From Paragorgia papillata (lineage: Eukaryota; Cnidaria; Anthozoa; Scleralcyonacea; Coralliidae), in NCBI GenBank assembly GCA_035771165.1, contig JAWNZC010000351.1:5917501-5981500 (forward strand): a stretch of 64,000 bases of DNA, written 5' to 3'. The notes under the pieces were generated by a model. The model was given only the letters and a program-made list of their open reading frames with translations. It did not search any database and was not told where the DNA came from. The position numbers were made by a program, and so were the translations under genes. This document shows positions 25,701 through 38,439 of the stretch, one piece after another (the first letter of the stretch is position 1; every line of letters starts with the position of its first letter).

Positions 25701-26575
25701 AAGAAAGTTGGTTGTGGTTGAAAGTTGGACTGATTGCGTCGAACGCAGAAGCAACATTAATGGCCATTCAAGATGGTGTAATGTGGACTAGAAATTATCA
25801 AAAGGCAATTGCACTACAGGATGTGGTGGATAAGTGTAGGCTTTCTGGTGAACCAAAAGAAAACATTGCACATCTGATTGCTTCGTGTAAAGGATTGTTG
25901 GGATCTGTGATTAAACAGAGACATGATGATTGTGCCAGAGCTATCTATACTAAAGCTTGCTGGGGTCTTAAATTATTAGAGGAACAACATCGTTGGTGGG
26001 AAAGACAAGCTGTTCAATGCGTTTTGGAGAATGAGGAGTGGATATTATTATGGGATCATACTTTTAGTACGGATCGTTCTTTGGAACATACGAGACCAGA
26101 TTTACTGTTTCAGAACAAGCGGACAATGGAAGGAATCATAGTAGAAATAGGGATATGTCTGGACCAGAATTTGAAAAAGAAGCTGGAAGAAAAACGAACT
26201 AAGTATGTGAAATTGGCTATGGAACTGAGTAAGCTACGTGGCTGGCAAAAATGGAGAATTGTATCAATTGTTGTAGGTGCGACTGGGATACTCAGTAAGA
26301 GTTTAGAAGACGAACTAAGGAAGATACCGGGAACACAGGAGCAATCATCCCGACATTTATTGTTAGAAATGCAGAAGTATATTATATACTCAGCAGTAAA
26401 TATTATGAGACATGTTTTGAACAGTGAGTAGAAAATCAGACTAGAACGTTTAGGTCTAAGTTGAACTTTAAATCTGCCTTCATTTTATGTGGTATGTAAC
26501 TTACCCGGTAGGTTACTAGGCGTTACAACTCTTATGAGACCACAATGTAATTCATTTACTTTATTTTCATTAAAG
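22746..26575 (+). pseudogene. Decayed LINE with R2-type restriction-like endonuclease
   Basis: One retrotransposon split by frameshifts. Its parts are: a charged N-terminal region (22835-23580); linker and RT start with A-A-G-P-D-G-I-P (24165-24200); fingers and palm with R-P-I-T-C-L-N, A-W-I-D-L-R-K-A-Y-D and R-G-I-F-Q-G-D-S-L-S-P (24340-24830); RT rest from 24838; and C-terminal region 25260-26430. The C-terminus carries a CCHC-like finger (second Cys lost here: C-R-L-S…H…C) and an endonuclease block with R-P-D then V-E-I-G, the PD-(D/E)xK pattern of R2-group elements. The catalytic Y-x-D-D box is damaged (reads M-G-D-M-K-L-Y-A) and the sequence just before it is shortened. The stop at 26429 is followed by a 3' UTR ending CATTAAAGCTACT and then (ACT)n. 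The element cannot retrotranspose itself. Confidence 0.88.
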
Positions 26576-27705
<1,130 letters not shown>

Positions 27706-28252
27706 AGTAGTCATTATGGTCATTCAAGATGGTGTAATGTGGACTAGAAACTACCAAAAAGCAATTGGACTGCAGGATGTTGTAGATAAGTGTCGACTTT
27801 GTTGTGAACGGAACGAAGACATTGCACATCTGATTGCTTCATGTAAAGGACAGTTGCATGGGATCTGCGATTAAACAGAGGCACGACGATTGTGCAAAAG
27901 CTATCTATATTAAACCTTGTTGTGGCCTTGGATTATTAAAGGAACAACATCGTTGGTGGGAAAGACAACTGAGATGTACAATGCGTTTTGGAGAATGAAG
28001 AATGGATGATATTATGGGATCATACTTTTAGTACAGATCATTTTTTGGAACATACGAGACCAGATATAGTGGTTGAGAACAAACGGACGGTGGAAGGAAC
28101 CATAGTAGAAATAGGGATATGCTTGGACCAGAATCCGAAGAAGAAGTTAGAAGAAAAACGAACTAAATATGTGAAATTGGCTATGGAACTGAGTAAACTG
28201 CGTGGCTGGCGTAGTTGGAAAAGAATACCAATTGTAATTGCTGGTGTGACTG
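27706..28252 (+). pseudogene. R2-type LINE copy 2, left half (endonuclease region)
   Basis: Aligns with 25760-26285 of copy 1. It encodes an intact CCHC-like finger (C-R-L-C…H-L-I-A-S-C), the W-D-H-T-F-S-T-D block, R-P-D and V-E-I-G of the restriction-like endonuclease, with frameshifts near 27865 and 27980. 5'-truncated directly after (ACT)n. The homology stops at 28252 within GGTGTGACTG; the missing 3' part resumes at 42382. Confidence 0.88.
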
Positions 28253-30935
28253 TATCTTGAATCTTTTTTTCCATGGTACTCTTGCCAATTTTCAATATTG
28301 CTCCCCGTGCAACACCGTCTCACCCCTTTATCAATCGGGTTACCACAGCTAGTCTCCAAAGGTTTCTTGGTTTCTGCTCATCTCGGATAATGACTACCTC
28401 TCCGATTTTGGGGTAGGGTGTTTCTTTTCCTCCTGCTCGTCGATGCTGTTCACGTAGGCTTCGCACATATTCTCGACTCCATCAATTCCACATAGCTTGC
28501 TTGCACATTCTGAGGAACTTAGCACGTTTCTTCAGGTCCTTGTCAGCTATGTGGTGTGGTTCAAGTTCAGGAATGTAGGCTGGGTTGATCTGGAGCATGG
28601 AGTTTGGTGTAAGCACCGGGTGTCATGTTCCAAGTAAGTAGGCGGACGGTTATTTAGAGTAACGTCCACGTCTAGCACCACTTCCTCTAGCTCCGACCAC
28701 TTGAGTATGCCATTCCCAGTTGATTTGTAGAAGGCGTTCTTGAACAAACCGATAAGTCGTTCAAATTGAAACGCCAGTTGATAGCTAGACCCGCAAGGAA
28801 ATTGTTGAACCGCTCATCTTCTCTCACTTTCTGTAGCCATTTCACTGCAGCCTTGAAGGTGGCCCCGTTATCGGAATACACCAGCTCTGGCGATCCTTGC
28901 GATAAATCTCTTGAAGCACGCGATGAAATCTTCCGTCTCTAATGAACTTATCACTTCCAGATGGACAACTCTCGTTAAACTACAGGCAAACAAGATCAGA
29001 TAGGCTTTTCCTTCTCTTTTTGTGTTGATTCGGTACTTGATTGGGGCGGCAAAGTCCACTCCTAACACTTGAAACGGCTTAGTTCCCTCATTTCGGGTAC
29101 TTGGTAGGTTTCCTGGAGGAGGTGCTTGGAATGCCTTTGTTTGGAATCTCTTACAGCCGGGACAATTCTTTCTAATTTTCTTAACGAGGCATCGAAGTCG
29201 GGGTACCCAGTAACGCTCCCGTACCTTAGCCATAGTTAATCCGACACCGCCATGAAGAGTGGAAAGGTGTGCTTGGTAGACTAACAATGATGTGAAGGGA
29301 TGCTTGTCTGGAAGGTATATCGGGTACTCTCCGCTTATTCGGCCACGACATTCCAAGATCTCTTGGTCGTTGGGTTGAAGATTCAACTGGATTTGATCAG
29401 CTTGGAAGTGGGTGTCTTGTTGTACTGCTTGCTGGACCCACTTAATCCACCATTGCCTCTTCTGTTCGACCTCTTGATTGTCGATTGGACCGCTTTTCCT
29501 CTCTCGGGGTTGGCTCCTACAATTCCAAATGAATCGTTGTATAAACGCTCCAATTCTTAAAACTTTAGGCAGGTCGTTGAACTTGTCAAGCAGGGAATCG
29601 AAGGCATCTTGCTTAGTGGCAACTGCAGCGAAGACTTCCCTCTTCACCTTAGCCTCAGCTTTGGCTGCTTCTGTGGATTGTAAAGTTGCATCTGGAGGCC
29701 ATTCGGAAGGATTTCTTAACCATGTAGGACCCTCTCTCCACAGTTGGTTTTTCACGACGTCTCCCACTCTACTCCCCAGGTCAGCAGGATTTTCTTAGGT
29801 CGGTACATGATGCCAGGTGACTTGGTCATGTTGTCGAATCTTTTTCACGCGGTTGGCTACAAACTGACGATAGTCGCCTTAGCCCTTAATCCAGTAGACA
29901 GCAACTGTTGAATCAAGCCAGCAGTGGACATTACTTGATGATCTTTGAGAACTGCTTTCATGTTAGTCACGAGGTTCACCGCCATATGACCAGCTATTAA
30001 CTCTAACCGTGGAATGGTTAAGTTACGTTTTGCGATGCGCGATTTGGCACAAACCAGACCCCGTGTTACTTCACGTTCTTGCCGGACCACTGCATAGACT
30101 ACCGCACTGACTCCACGTGAACTTGCATCTCCAAATGCATGCAGGGTAATCTCCGTGATTGGCAGGTGGTGTGGTGTGAGTGAGCGAGGTATTGTGAAGT
30201 TTTCGACCAATGAGTCACTCCAATCTTTCCAACGTTTCAAAAGTATCTCTGGTAGTCTTGCATTCCAGGGTAATTTGGTATCACAAGTGTCACGATACAG
30301 TAGTTTGGCAACCAGTGTGGTCGGTGACGCGAGACCCAAAGGGTCGTAGATCTTAGCAAGTTGGGAAAGAAGACTTCTCTTCGTTGTGCCATTTTCTGCG
30401 TTGAGGATGACGCTGATGGTATCTCGTCCTCTATTCCAGGGTAGTCCCAGTAATTTCCCGACATTTGGTTCAGCTCCTCCCAGTTGTTCTTTGGCGTACG
30501 TCATTTCTTCAGTACCAGGCGATGACTTGTCACTTTCTTCCAGTTCTGTTGCGTTAGAGTGCCACTTATGAATGAAGAATGTCGCGCTTTCAAACACATT
30601 TGTAGCGATTACCTTCTTCCTTCTTGTTTCTGCCACTGTAACGCCGCCAGTCATCAGATCGTCGACATAGAGACCATCACGTAGCTCTTGAACAACCTCG
30701 GGGACGGGGAATTGGTCTTTCCAGTTATCAAAGTGCTCATTGAGAACTCCTGCGAGAAGGTGATGATGTGAGGCCGAACAGTTCTCTCGTAAACCGGTAG
30801 ACTTTCATCTCGTTACTGTTTGGCTCTTTCCAATGAAAACGTAGAGTCACTCTCTTCCTCCTTGATTCTGATCTGAAGGAATGCCTTTTTAAGGTCACCG
30901 GTTAGAAGAATTGGGTAAAACCTCGATTTCACTTA
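28253..30935 (-). pseudogene. BEL/Pao LTR-retrotransposon pol fragment
   Basis: Reading the minus strand from right: RT segment with L-L-T-G-D-L-K-K-A-F-L-Q-I-R-I (about 30890); RT connection and RNase-H-like part with I-Y-D-P-L-G-L-A-S-P, H-A-F-G-D-A-S and L-I-A-G (30650-29860); then integrase with an H-H-C-C finger (H…H…C-P-G-C-K-R-F, about 29270-29160), core V-D-F-A-A-P (about 29060) and S-D-N-G-A-T-F-K (about 28870). Last come N-N-R-P-P-T-Y-L and a DUF5641-like end (28450-28290). This domain order is specific to BEL/Pao. Gag, protease and LTRs are absent. Frameshifts occur at about 30660, 29830 and 28750. Both ends are broken. Confidence 0.9.
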
Positions 30936-30947
30936 TATGTCCCACAG

Positions 30948-31337
30948 CCGGTTCTGAAAAGGGGAACCAGGATGTAGACATTCATTCAACGAAGGCTGGT
31001 CGTTGTTCTCCCTCGCCGACGCGTCCTAGACAATGCGGGGTTTTGTGCTCTCTGCATTTTTCCGGACAACACTTTCCACTTGGCTCTTCAGGTGCGGTTT
31101 CACTTATTCCTTCCTCAAACTGCTCGTGTATTATGCTGTTTTACTTCTCACCCAATGCCGAATCCAACCCAGGGAAGTCTCCTGCCTTTAGGGTCTTTAG
31201 GGCTGACACTTTCCCCTTGCCAAACAGATATGAAGTGGTATCTGAGCCAGTCAAATAGTGCATTCCTAGAATCTGCAGGCATTTGGGACCAACAGCCGGT
31301 TCTGAAGAGGGGAACCAGGATGTAGACATTCATTCAA
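30948..31337. repeat. Direct repeat of ~46 bp, 0.34 kb apart
   Basis: CAGCCGGTTCTGAAAAGG… at about 30950-30996 recurs as CAGCCGGTTCTGAAGAGG… at about 31292-31337, both followed by GGAACCAGGATGTAGACATT. It marks a local duplication at the junction between the BEL/Pao fragment and the uncharacterised nuclease-like gene, where that gene's frame is also broken. Confidence 0.75.
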
Positions 31338-31925
31338 AGAAGGGCACAGGTGGCATTGATGTCCCAAACTGTTCCATCCCACCGCTGCATCTGCACGATG
31401 GCCTGGATTTTGTTTCGGTACACCCAGTACACGAGTAGTACGAACACATCGGTGTCATCTGAGAGGATGCGGATCACTTGCGTGTCGGATTTGGCAGCCT
31501 TGAGGAGGTATGAGATCATCGTAATGTCTGCTTCATCATGGGTGAACATACCATCGCTACGGCTCTCCACCATGACGTCTTCACCAAAGTTGTAAGTACT
31601 TAGTACTTTTGACAGTTGCAACTTGTTGTGCTTATTTCTCATGATGGCGTCTCGTCTGGGCAACACACCACTGTGTGTTGATGGTGAGGTCGTAATTGAC
31701 GGAGCCGAGGCCAGCACGTCGCATGCGTTCATGGTCCTTTGCAGAAATGTCATAGTATTTGTCGAAGACTAAGACCTTCTTACCCGGAAGAGATGATAAT
31801 CTGGTCTTGATAGACTCCACTATTACCGACGCATCTCATCTGCACGGCCAAATGATGCGGTAGAGTAGTTGGCTCACATCAACGATGGTGACATCAGGTG
31901 AAAGTGGTCGCACTCAGGGGACTTG
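30997..31925 (-). pseudogene. Uncharacterised XPG/PIN-like nuclease region of a large gene, C-terminal part
   Basis: Minus-strand pieces read: K-V-L-V-F-D-K-Y and K-D-H-E-R-M-R-R-A-G (31790-31720); then H-D-E-A-D-I-T-M-I (about 31540), L-S-D-D-T-D-V-F-V-L-L (about 31460) and W-D-G-T-V-W-D-I-N (about 31360); then L-G-M-H-Y-L-T-G-S-D-T-T-S and G-K-G-K-V (31270-31205). The acidic triplet E-A-D … D-D-T-D … G-S-D has the order and spacing of the metal-binding sites in XPG/FEN1/PIN-type nucleases. That relation is my inference. From memory, a repeated family with these blocks is common and unannotated in aquatic animal genomes. Frames break at about 31650 and 31335, so this copy is a pseudogene. 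Confidence 0.7.
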
Positions 31926-32408
31926 ATCTGTATACCTTGTGGGCCCCCAACAATTTGTGACTGGTGGGCTCAAATATTTCGGTAGATGCTTAGCTGGTTG
32001 GCCAATAATTTTTAACCACTGCAGCATAAGCTAAGGTCTTAGAGAAACGAACAATTCATTTCATAAAGCCTTTAGTATTTCGAAATTTTTTTCCAATTCA
32101 ACGTTGCCTATGCAGCACATTTATTTCATAGTATTTTATAATATTAATCCGTGTATTGAAAATAACAAGACTGCATGCATGCAACTATTGTACACGTTAG
32201 ATTATAAATATTGTATCGTTGTTTTTCTGTTTTTAAACTTTTAGAATGTTGCTAAAAGGTGCTGTCGGAACTTCATTTCAGACACCCAAATTTCAAACAT
32301 TTTCCGGGGGAGCATGCCGGCAGTTCTAAATTCTTCTTATGATGGCCCCTGAAAGTGGGCCCTAGAGTGTGATTTCCCGGCCTCTATTTCAGAGCCACGC
32401 CGCCACTG
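31926..32408. mobile_element. DNA-transposon remnant splitting the uncharacterised gene
   Basis: AT-rich non-coding block between the nuclease-like region and the middle part of the same gene. Its right edge contains, on the minus strand, CAGTGGCGGCGTGGC, a typical hAT-like terminal sequence. No matching left terminus could be read with confidence. No gene inside. Confidence 0.4.
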
Positions 32409-35400
32409 GTCGCAGTGTCTCCACGCAGAGTTTGTGAGCCAGCGGTGCCTTGCTACATTTTCGCAAGTAGCCATACTCGTCGATGAGAGAGGGAGGTATT
32501 GGGCACAGCTCATACTGGAAGATGGGTGCTAGCTCCATTTGTCGCTGCTGTCCGATGGTCAACAGCCTGAGAAAGATAGCCTCCAGGTCAAAGATCATCT
32601 TGTCACCCACTTTCACACCTTTCTTTATGTGCTCCATCGTCTTAATAAGGCTTGAAATGGTTGCATGGAATCCAGTGGGAAGAGATGCTCGAAACTCTGA
32701 AGCCATTCTTTCGCCTATGCTGACTGATTCTGCAACATTTATCTTGGATTCTGGGGGTGCAAAGCTACCATTTGCGATGTTATAGAGGTGTGGCGATTGA
32801 TTCTCTAATGGGTGAGACATTTTAGATAGCTCAAGTGAGATCATACGTCGATCATCGGCATCCATCTCTCTTCTCTTCTCTCCTTCCTCCTTGTGACGTG
32901 GTCCACTGCTTGTGTCACTTGCATCAACAGGATTAGGATATATGTGCTCCATGGTGTCTGAGAGGTAGGCAGTGATGGGAAACGAATCGGTCCATTCTGC
33001 GACCATCTCTGGAGAAATATACCTTTGAGGCCACCCTTGCCGATTCGAATGGCAATTTGTTCACTGAACTGGTCAGAACTTACACCATTCCAGCTACCCT
33101 CCTGATGATGGCACACAAAGGCACCTGACATTAGCTCCGCTTTGGCCATGGGTGGCAGCAGGTGACGCATTTCAAGAAGGTGCTGGGTAATGTAGCGGGC
33201 GTAGTGGTGGTGGCCAGCAACAAAGAAGTAGGGGAGCATACGCTCGAGTGTGAGTTGCTGCAGCAGAAAATCTCCCTCCCTTTCACTACGAAGCAGTTCA
33301 TGGACGAGCAAAGTTGGCTTGATGAGGTTATCAACCCAGTGCCTGCCAGTTGGATGTTGCCGACATATCTCAAGATAGTTGCTCAAATCCTGAAAGCTCT
33401 TGGGACCAGTGGTGAGGAAGTAGCTCTGAAGAACAGAAGTTGAAACCATCCGGTATGCTCGCATAGCCCGAACCCAAGACTTGCCATTCATTATTCCTGT
33501 TAGCCCTCCGAATGCTGAGCTAATGAGAGTCTCGATACCTGACCCACGCATAAGCTTTCCAATGCAACCACAGAAGGACTGCACGGTGTGCATGATCCCA
33601 GGCCTAAGAATGACGTTTTTGAAGCGATCAACATCATTCCATTTGATTTGGCAGGCCACCATGTACAGCTGCAAGTCGACGGAAATCGGTGGGCATAGGT
33701 CATTCCCATGTCAGCCAATGAGTTCTTGAGGTACTCCAGCGAAGTCAGCACTGTGTCTGGATGAGAGGCTTTGGCGTCGATGAGAGGTCCAAACATGTAG
33801 GTACCTCCTGATTGTTGAACCCGCTCCACTCCATCGCGTTCTTCTGTGTGTTGAGCGTGTTTAGCCACTTCATGTCCTTCTCTTGTGTAGTAACCAGGCT
33901 CGCCTGTCGTGTACATGCTTCTTGGTAGGAGATGCCAGATTTAACCTGTACAGTAGGGGGTTGAGCTTGGTCTTTCCGGAGTAGTGCTGCAGAGAAAGGC
34001 TGCCCGATGAACTGCTGCTGGTCCTAGACTGCGCGGCTTTCTTAGAAAGCCTAGGAATGACGAGACTGCTTTTTCCTGGCTGCGCACGGCCATACTCCAG
34101 AATACCTGCAGGATGAGGTTGCTGGAATTCATGTGAGAGGACATGAGTAGTGCGTCGACCATTGGACGTGAATACCTGGAGATCAAGGTTGTCAAACCAT
34201 GCAAAGATGATGCCGACAGATCTACTTAACCCCATGAACTTGTGAAGAATCTGTGCGTTGTCTCCCAGAAAACGAGCGGCCGATTTTCGGAATCTTAGGA
34301 CCTCATCGTACGTGGTTGTGAAGCCATGCTCATGAAGGAGCTTGATAAGTTCGGAACTTCCATACTGGTGCTGCAGTTTTACGGCCAGTCCTAATGTTGT
34401 TTGATTTCTGGTACCTGTAACGTGACTCTGAACTGACTGGCTCAAGCTCAGCGATTTCTTGGTCACTTCACCACCAGAGACCAAATCCGAAATCAACGTC
34501 AACAAAGTGGAGCTGGTCGCCTTGATTGTGTTGGCTTGTGTAAAATCAGGTAAGTCGTAATTGGCGCTGTTATATTTAACTGACCGTGCCTCGTGCTTGA
34601 TTTGCCTCACTACGGAATCAATGCTTTTCTCATCCGTTTCAAACACCTGGACTACCTTGAGAATTTGAGCAATAAACTCACGGAAACCAACAATGGCAGC
34701 ACAGCCATCTACCCGAACAACGATAACATCCTTACTCATGCAGTCAGTCAACTTTCTAAACATGTCACGTCGAGTGAGCTTGCCAGCTAGATCAGAGTAT
34801 AAGCAATGCAGTTCAACACTATTCCAGATTTTAGACCTGTTTCCGTTCATTCAAAGACTTGCTTCAGAACGCTATCATCTACGTTGCCAGTTGGCAATTT
34901 GGCATATTTAGGAATTTTCATGAAACTGTTATAGCAGCGTACATGATATTTGCACTCGGAAAAAGGTAAACGGCAGAAACAAAACCAATGTGCAACTTCA
35001 CCCTTCTAGCTATGACCCTTCATAGATGGTAGTGGATTACGTTCTTTATCAAAACGTTCTTTCGTCATACATTCACGAAAACGGTCCCATCTTTCTGGGT
35101 GTCTATCATCTTTATGTAAACATTCACCACCACAGAATATGCAATCACGTCTGTACTCAAACACACCATTGTCAGCTGCCTGAGTATGGGACCTTGTGGT
35201 CACCCTAACACCCTCATCTTCAGCCTTTCTTTTTTGCGATTTTTTAACTCTGTCAATTTTTTCTTTTGGTGTATAAGTGCAGTAGCAACCTTTGTGGCAA
35301 ACTATGCTTGCAGCATTACCACAACCATCGATAATGTCCTGCAGCTTAGCCTTTACGTCCCCATCTCCACGGGCATTGGCGCATGAGATAAGCTTCTTAA

Positions 35401-35485
35401 TCCCTCTCTCGGTCAATTTCGTCTCTTCACCACCTCCGTGACAAACAGGGAGAAAACACCTTGAGCCATCCATAACTGAAGTCAC
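32389..35485 (-). pseudogene. Uncharacterised large gene, N-terminal and middle parts
   Basis: Same gene as 30997-31925, read from the right. Section 1 (35485-35006): a Cys/His-rich domain (C-H-K-G-C-Y-C…C-I-F-C-G-G-E-C), probably zinc-binding. Section 2 (34850-33870): mostly helical, with L-Q-H-Q-Y-G-S-S-E-L and a F-A-W-F-D-N-L-D-L motif. Section 3 (33674-33010): R-P-G-I-M-H…C-G-C-I-G-K-L-M-R-G-S-G and A-F-G-G-L. Section 4 (33006-32390): Y-E-L-C-P-I-P-P-S-L-I-D-E-Y-G. Sections 2, 3 and 4 are in different frames (breaks near 33910-33680 and 33015). No intron signal is convincing between sections 1 and 2 (35005-34851). Function unknown. The lack of introns and the repeat-rich setting suggest a mobile or retrocopied gene, but no terminal repeats were found. 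Confidence 0.65.
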
Positions 35486-36240
35486 AAAAGAGTGAATGAC
35501 TATCGCATAGTTGACAACTTGAAGAAACTTCTGCCTGGATGGCTTTTCAAACTGGTTTAAATAACAATGGACTTACCTTATTTCAGTCAACATTTACAGC
35601 AACAAGGTAAGCAGAAAAAAGAGAAACTGTTAGAGTTTGTAAGTAAGGAATAAGCAATTCTTACTTTCAGCAACCCTTGAGTGTGTGGTCAGCGGTATCT
35701 GCCTCAATCCCATGTAGTACTTCATCTACCCCTTATCTTAAAGTAAGTAAAGATATATTGTATTTTTACTATATTTGGTCCAAAATAATCTTGACCGTGA
35801 CTTTTGACCCAATTGTTTTTACAGATTTTTTGGGTTCAAATTACTTTGACCTTGACCTTTAGAACATTACCTTAACTCTCACTCACTGAAAAGCTTATTC
35901 TGAATCACTCCACGATCATCGACAACTTTAAGATAGACACTAAGATTATTAAAATAGATTTGTTTAAGGCTCGAGCTAAGCCATTTATACTATTTTGGCC
36001 GAAAATGACCTTGACCTTGACCTTTGACGCCAAATTTCATCTCAAATTACAAACTTTACATCAGAAATCGATTCCTCGTATCAAAATTATACGAAAAAGA
36101 GGTATTAGTTGATTCTAAGCTGATTGGTTAAAACATTATATTTTACCGTTTCGATGGCGGCCATCTTGGATTTGTGCAAATCAGTCATTTTGGATTTATG
36201 CAAACTACCAGAGTTCCCCAAAGTTGCTGCTCCGGCAACC
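35486..36240. other. Non-coding stretch
   Basis: No gene supported. TTGACCTTGACCTTTGA-type words recur at about 35797, 35850 and 36013, suggesting a diverged tandem repeat of ~55-160 bp. Confidence 0.4.
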
Positions 36241-36248
36241 AAGCTAAT

Positions 36249-36476
36249 ATAGTTCGCAACCTAGTCCCCAGGGCCATTTGTAGGGGCTGGGCCAAGATGG
36301 CGGCCAAGAACAAATGGCCCTGGCACAGGCTGAGCTATCACCACATCTGATTGGTCGAGATAACATTGGATGTTTTAGGTGTTCTGATTGGTGGAAACAA
36401 GGCGGGCGGCAGGCTATGGCCGCCATCTTGGCCCAGCCCCTACAAATAGCCCTGGGGACGAGGTTGTATAGTTCGA
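36249..36476. mobile_element. MITE with CAACCT-GTCCCCAGGGC terminal repeats
   Basis: Left arm about 36256-36308 (CAACCTAGTCCCCAGGGCC…CCAAGATGGCGGCC) is inverted at about 36416-36474 (GGCCGCCATCTTGGCCC…CCCTGGGGACGAGGTTG). The centre is about 105 bp without a gene. Confidence 0.8.
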
Positions 36477-36762
36477 TAGCCTCATGTAAGTATAAAACCA
36501 CAAAAAAACAATACACTTCTCATAACAACAAGGTTGCCTAAGGAAACGTATAATGTGCCAACTGGACTATCACAAAGGCGTCGTTTGTTGACGTCGCTGT
36601 TTCGCTGTTTTGAATTTCTACTGATATTGTCGCGTTCTTGTTATATATGGGTTTTCACAGTCCCATCGGGGGTGCCACGTATCCTGAATCTTTTCGCTTA
36701 TCCAAGATAAATCAGATTTTAAAGGTTTTAAAGGTTTTATTCACAGTCACAGTTTAGTTTAA

Positions 36763-37055
36763 TCACAGGCGGCCCATTCAAGCGACTTGTCTGACTGATA
36801 TTATATTATTATTAAAATGTATTAAATATGTCATCACAAGCACTATTAAAAATGCATTTAAATATAAAATACCTGGTGTTGTGTTGTTTCCTTTTGTATT
36901 TCAGTCTCATATCGAGCAGTATTGCTCGCTTTGACAACACCAGGTATTTTATATTTAAATGCATTTTTAATAGTGCTTGTGATGACATATTTAATACATT
37001 TTAATAATAATATAATATAATATCAGTCAGACAAGTCGCTTGAATGGGCCGCTGT
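36763..37055. mobile_element. Fold-back element, ~120-bp arms
   Basis: Arms 36763-36882 and 36934-37055 are near-perfect inverted copies (GGCCCATTCAAGCGACTTG / CAAGTCGCTTGAATGGGCC at the ends, ACCTGGTGTTGT / ACAACACCAGGT at the loop). The 51-nt loop contains TCCTTTTGTATTTCAG. It ends 38 bp left of the Ngaro-like element. Confidence 0.85.
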
Positions 37056-37399
37056 GGTTTAATACTCTTGCTCGAAGCACGGCCTCGGCTTAGTGGGATT
37101 TATGCAATAAATAATATTAAAACTAGCTGTGTGTTGTTTGGGTGGCTCCAACTCCCCCGGTTCTTAGGGGTTATCTGGTCACGCATGGCACACGTGAAGT
37201 GTCACCCTCCAGCGATCAGGAATTGGGCACTGTTGATCAGAGGCACGTGATACGTGCGTGCTTAGAAGGCTGATGCAATATCCGGAACTACTAGTCAGTG
37301 TTTCCTGGGCCCCGGGCTCAGCATTGTTGGCACCGTTTCTCGAGGGGTTCTTTGAGTGGTTCTTCGTGATTTTGATGCCTCGTTTTCCCCTAAAGTAAT

Positions 37400-38000
37400 C
37401 GACAAGCTTCTGCCTCATTAAACGAGCTAGTATCCTTGATGACAGAGTCCGCTTCCTCGCTATTTCCACAGCCAGTGGTGACGTTATAAACTGTCGAGAT
37501 TCGTCGTTGGCTTCGTCCCTCACAGCCTCGGGTGTTTTTGCAAACAACAATAGCTGGTGGTCGCCTCACATTCTGTCCAGCCATCCAGGGCTCAACCTCA
37601 GCGTCTGGACTACAGTTAGGTCCTCAACCGGCTTCGTCAACACCGTTTTCTTCGCCTCGGGCTTCGTTGTCGATACAAACGGATTTTGGCGCCATTTTGC
37701 CGACAGTTCGCCACTCGCTTTTGTCACCAGGCCCCTACGGCCTCTATATACCGCAGTCTCAATCGGTCTCAATGGTTTGAGTTGGTATCAACGCCCATCT
37801 CAACTTCCTCGGGAAGGAAGAGTGGCCCCCCTTTTTCAATGGCTTTCTGCTCCTCACCTGCCATGGTTGCGCTTTCCCCCCAAAGTTCCAGGCAACGCTA
37901 CACCCCCTGATTCCAGGGGCTGGCAACAGCGCTTTCCCCATCATCTGGTCCTGATTCTCTTACTGGAACGATTGCCGTAGATCAATTATCAGGTATGATC
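37400..38000 (+). pseudogene. Probable gag-like region of the Ngaro-like element
   Basis: Overlapping open frames rich in Ser, Pro and Thr directly after A1, in the position of ORF1 in Ngaro elements. I see no zinc knuckle and cannot choose the true frame, so the call rests on position only. Confidence 0.35.
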
Positions 38001-38439
38001 GTTCCTTTTTGTTTGGTTCCGGGGGGAGTGCAGCGCTAGCCCTGGCTAAAGGGTGTATCTCCCCTCTGCGCGGCCACTGTCATGGGGCCTGGGTTACAAC
38101 CTTATTGCTGCTATTTCCGCTAATGCCTTCTGCATTAAACGCTCTCGTGATCTCATGCTTACCAGCTACTTACCTTCTGCAGCTGTTTTTCTACCATGTT
38201 TCACGCGCGCGGTTTACGAGCGGTTTGCGTAGTTACACCACGTTGGCACGGCTTCTGGCGCAGTTTTGTCTATCTCTGGCTACTACGTGTGGTCGTACCT
38301 GTTCATTAAATTTGGTATTCTTGTTGATTATGTCTCGTCTGTCTGTGGGAAGGGCCTACCCCCTGACCTTTCCCCCTGTTTGTTTCTACGGCTTGCACCC
38401 CCCGGCTAGTTCAAGAACTGATCTGGCCACATAGGCTAA

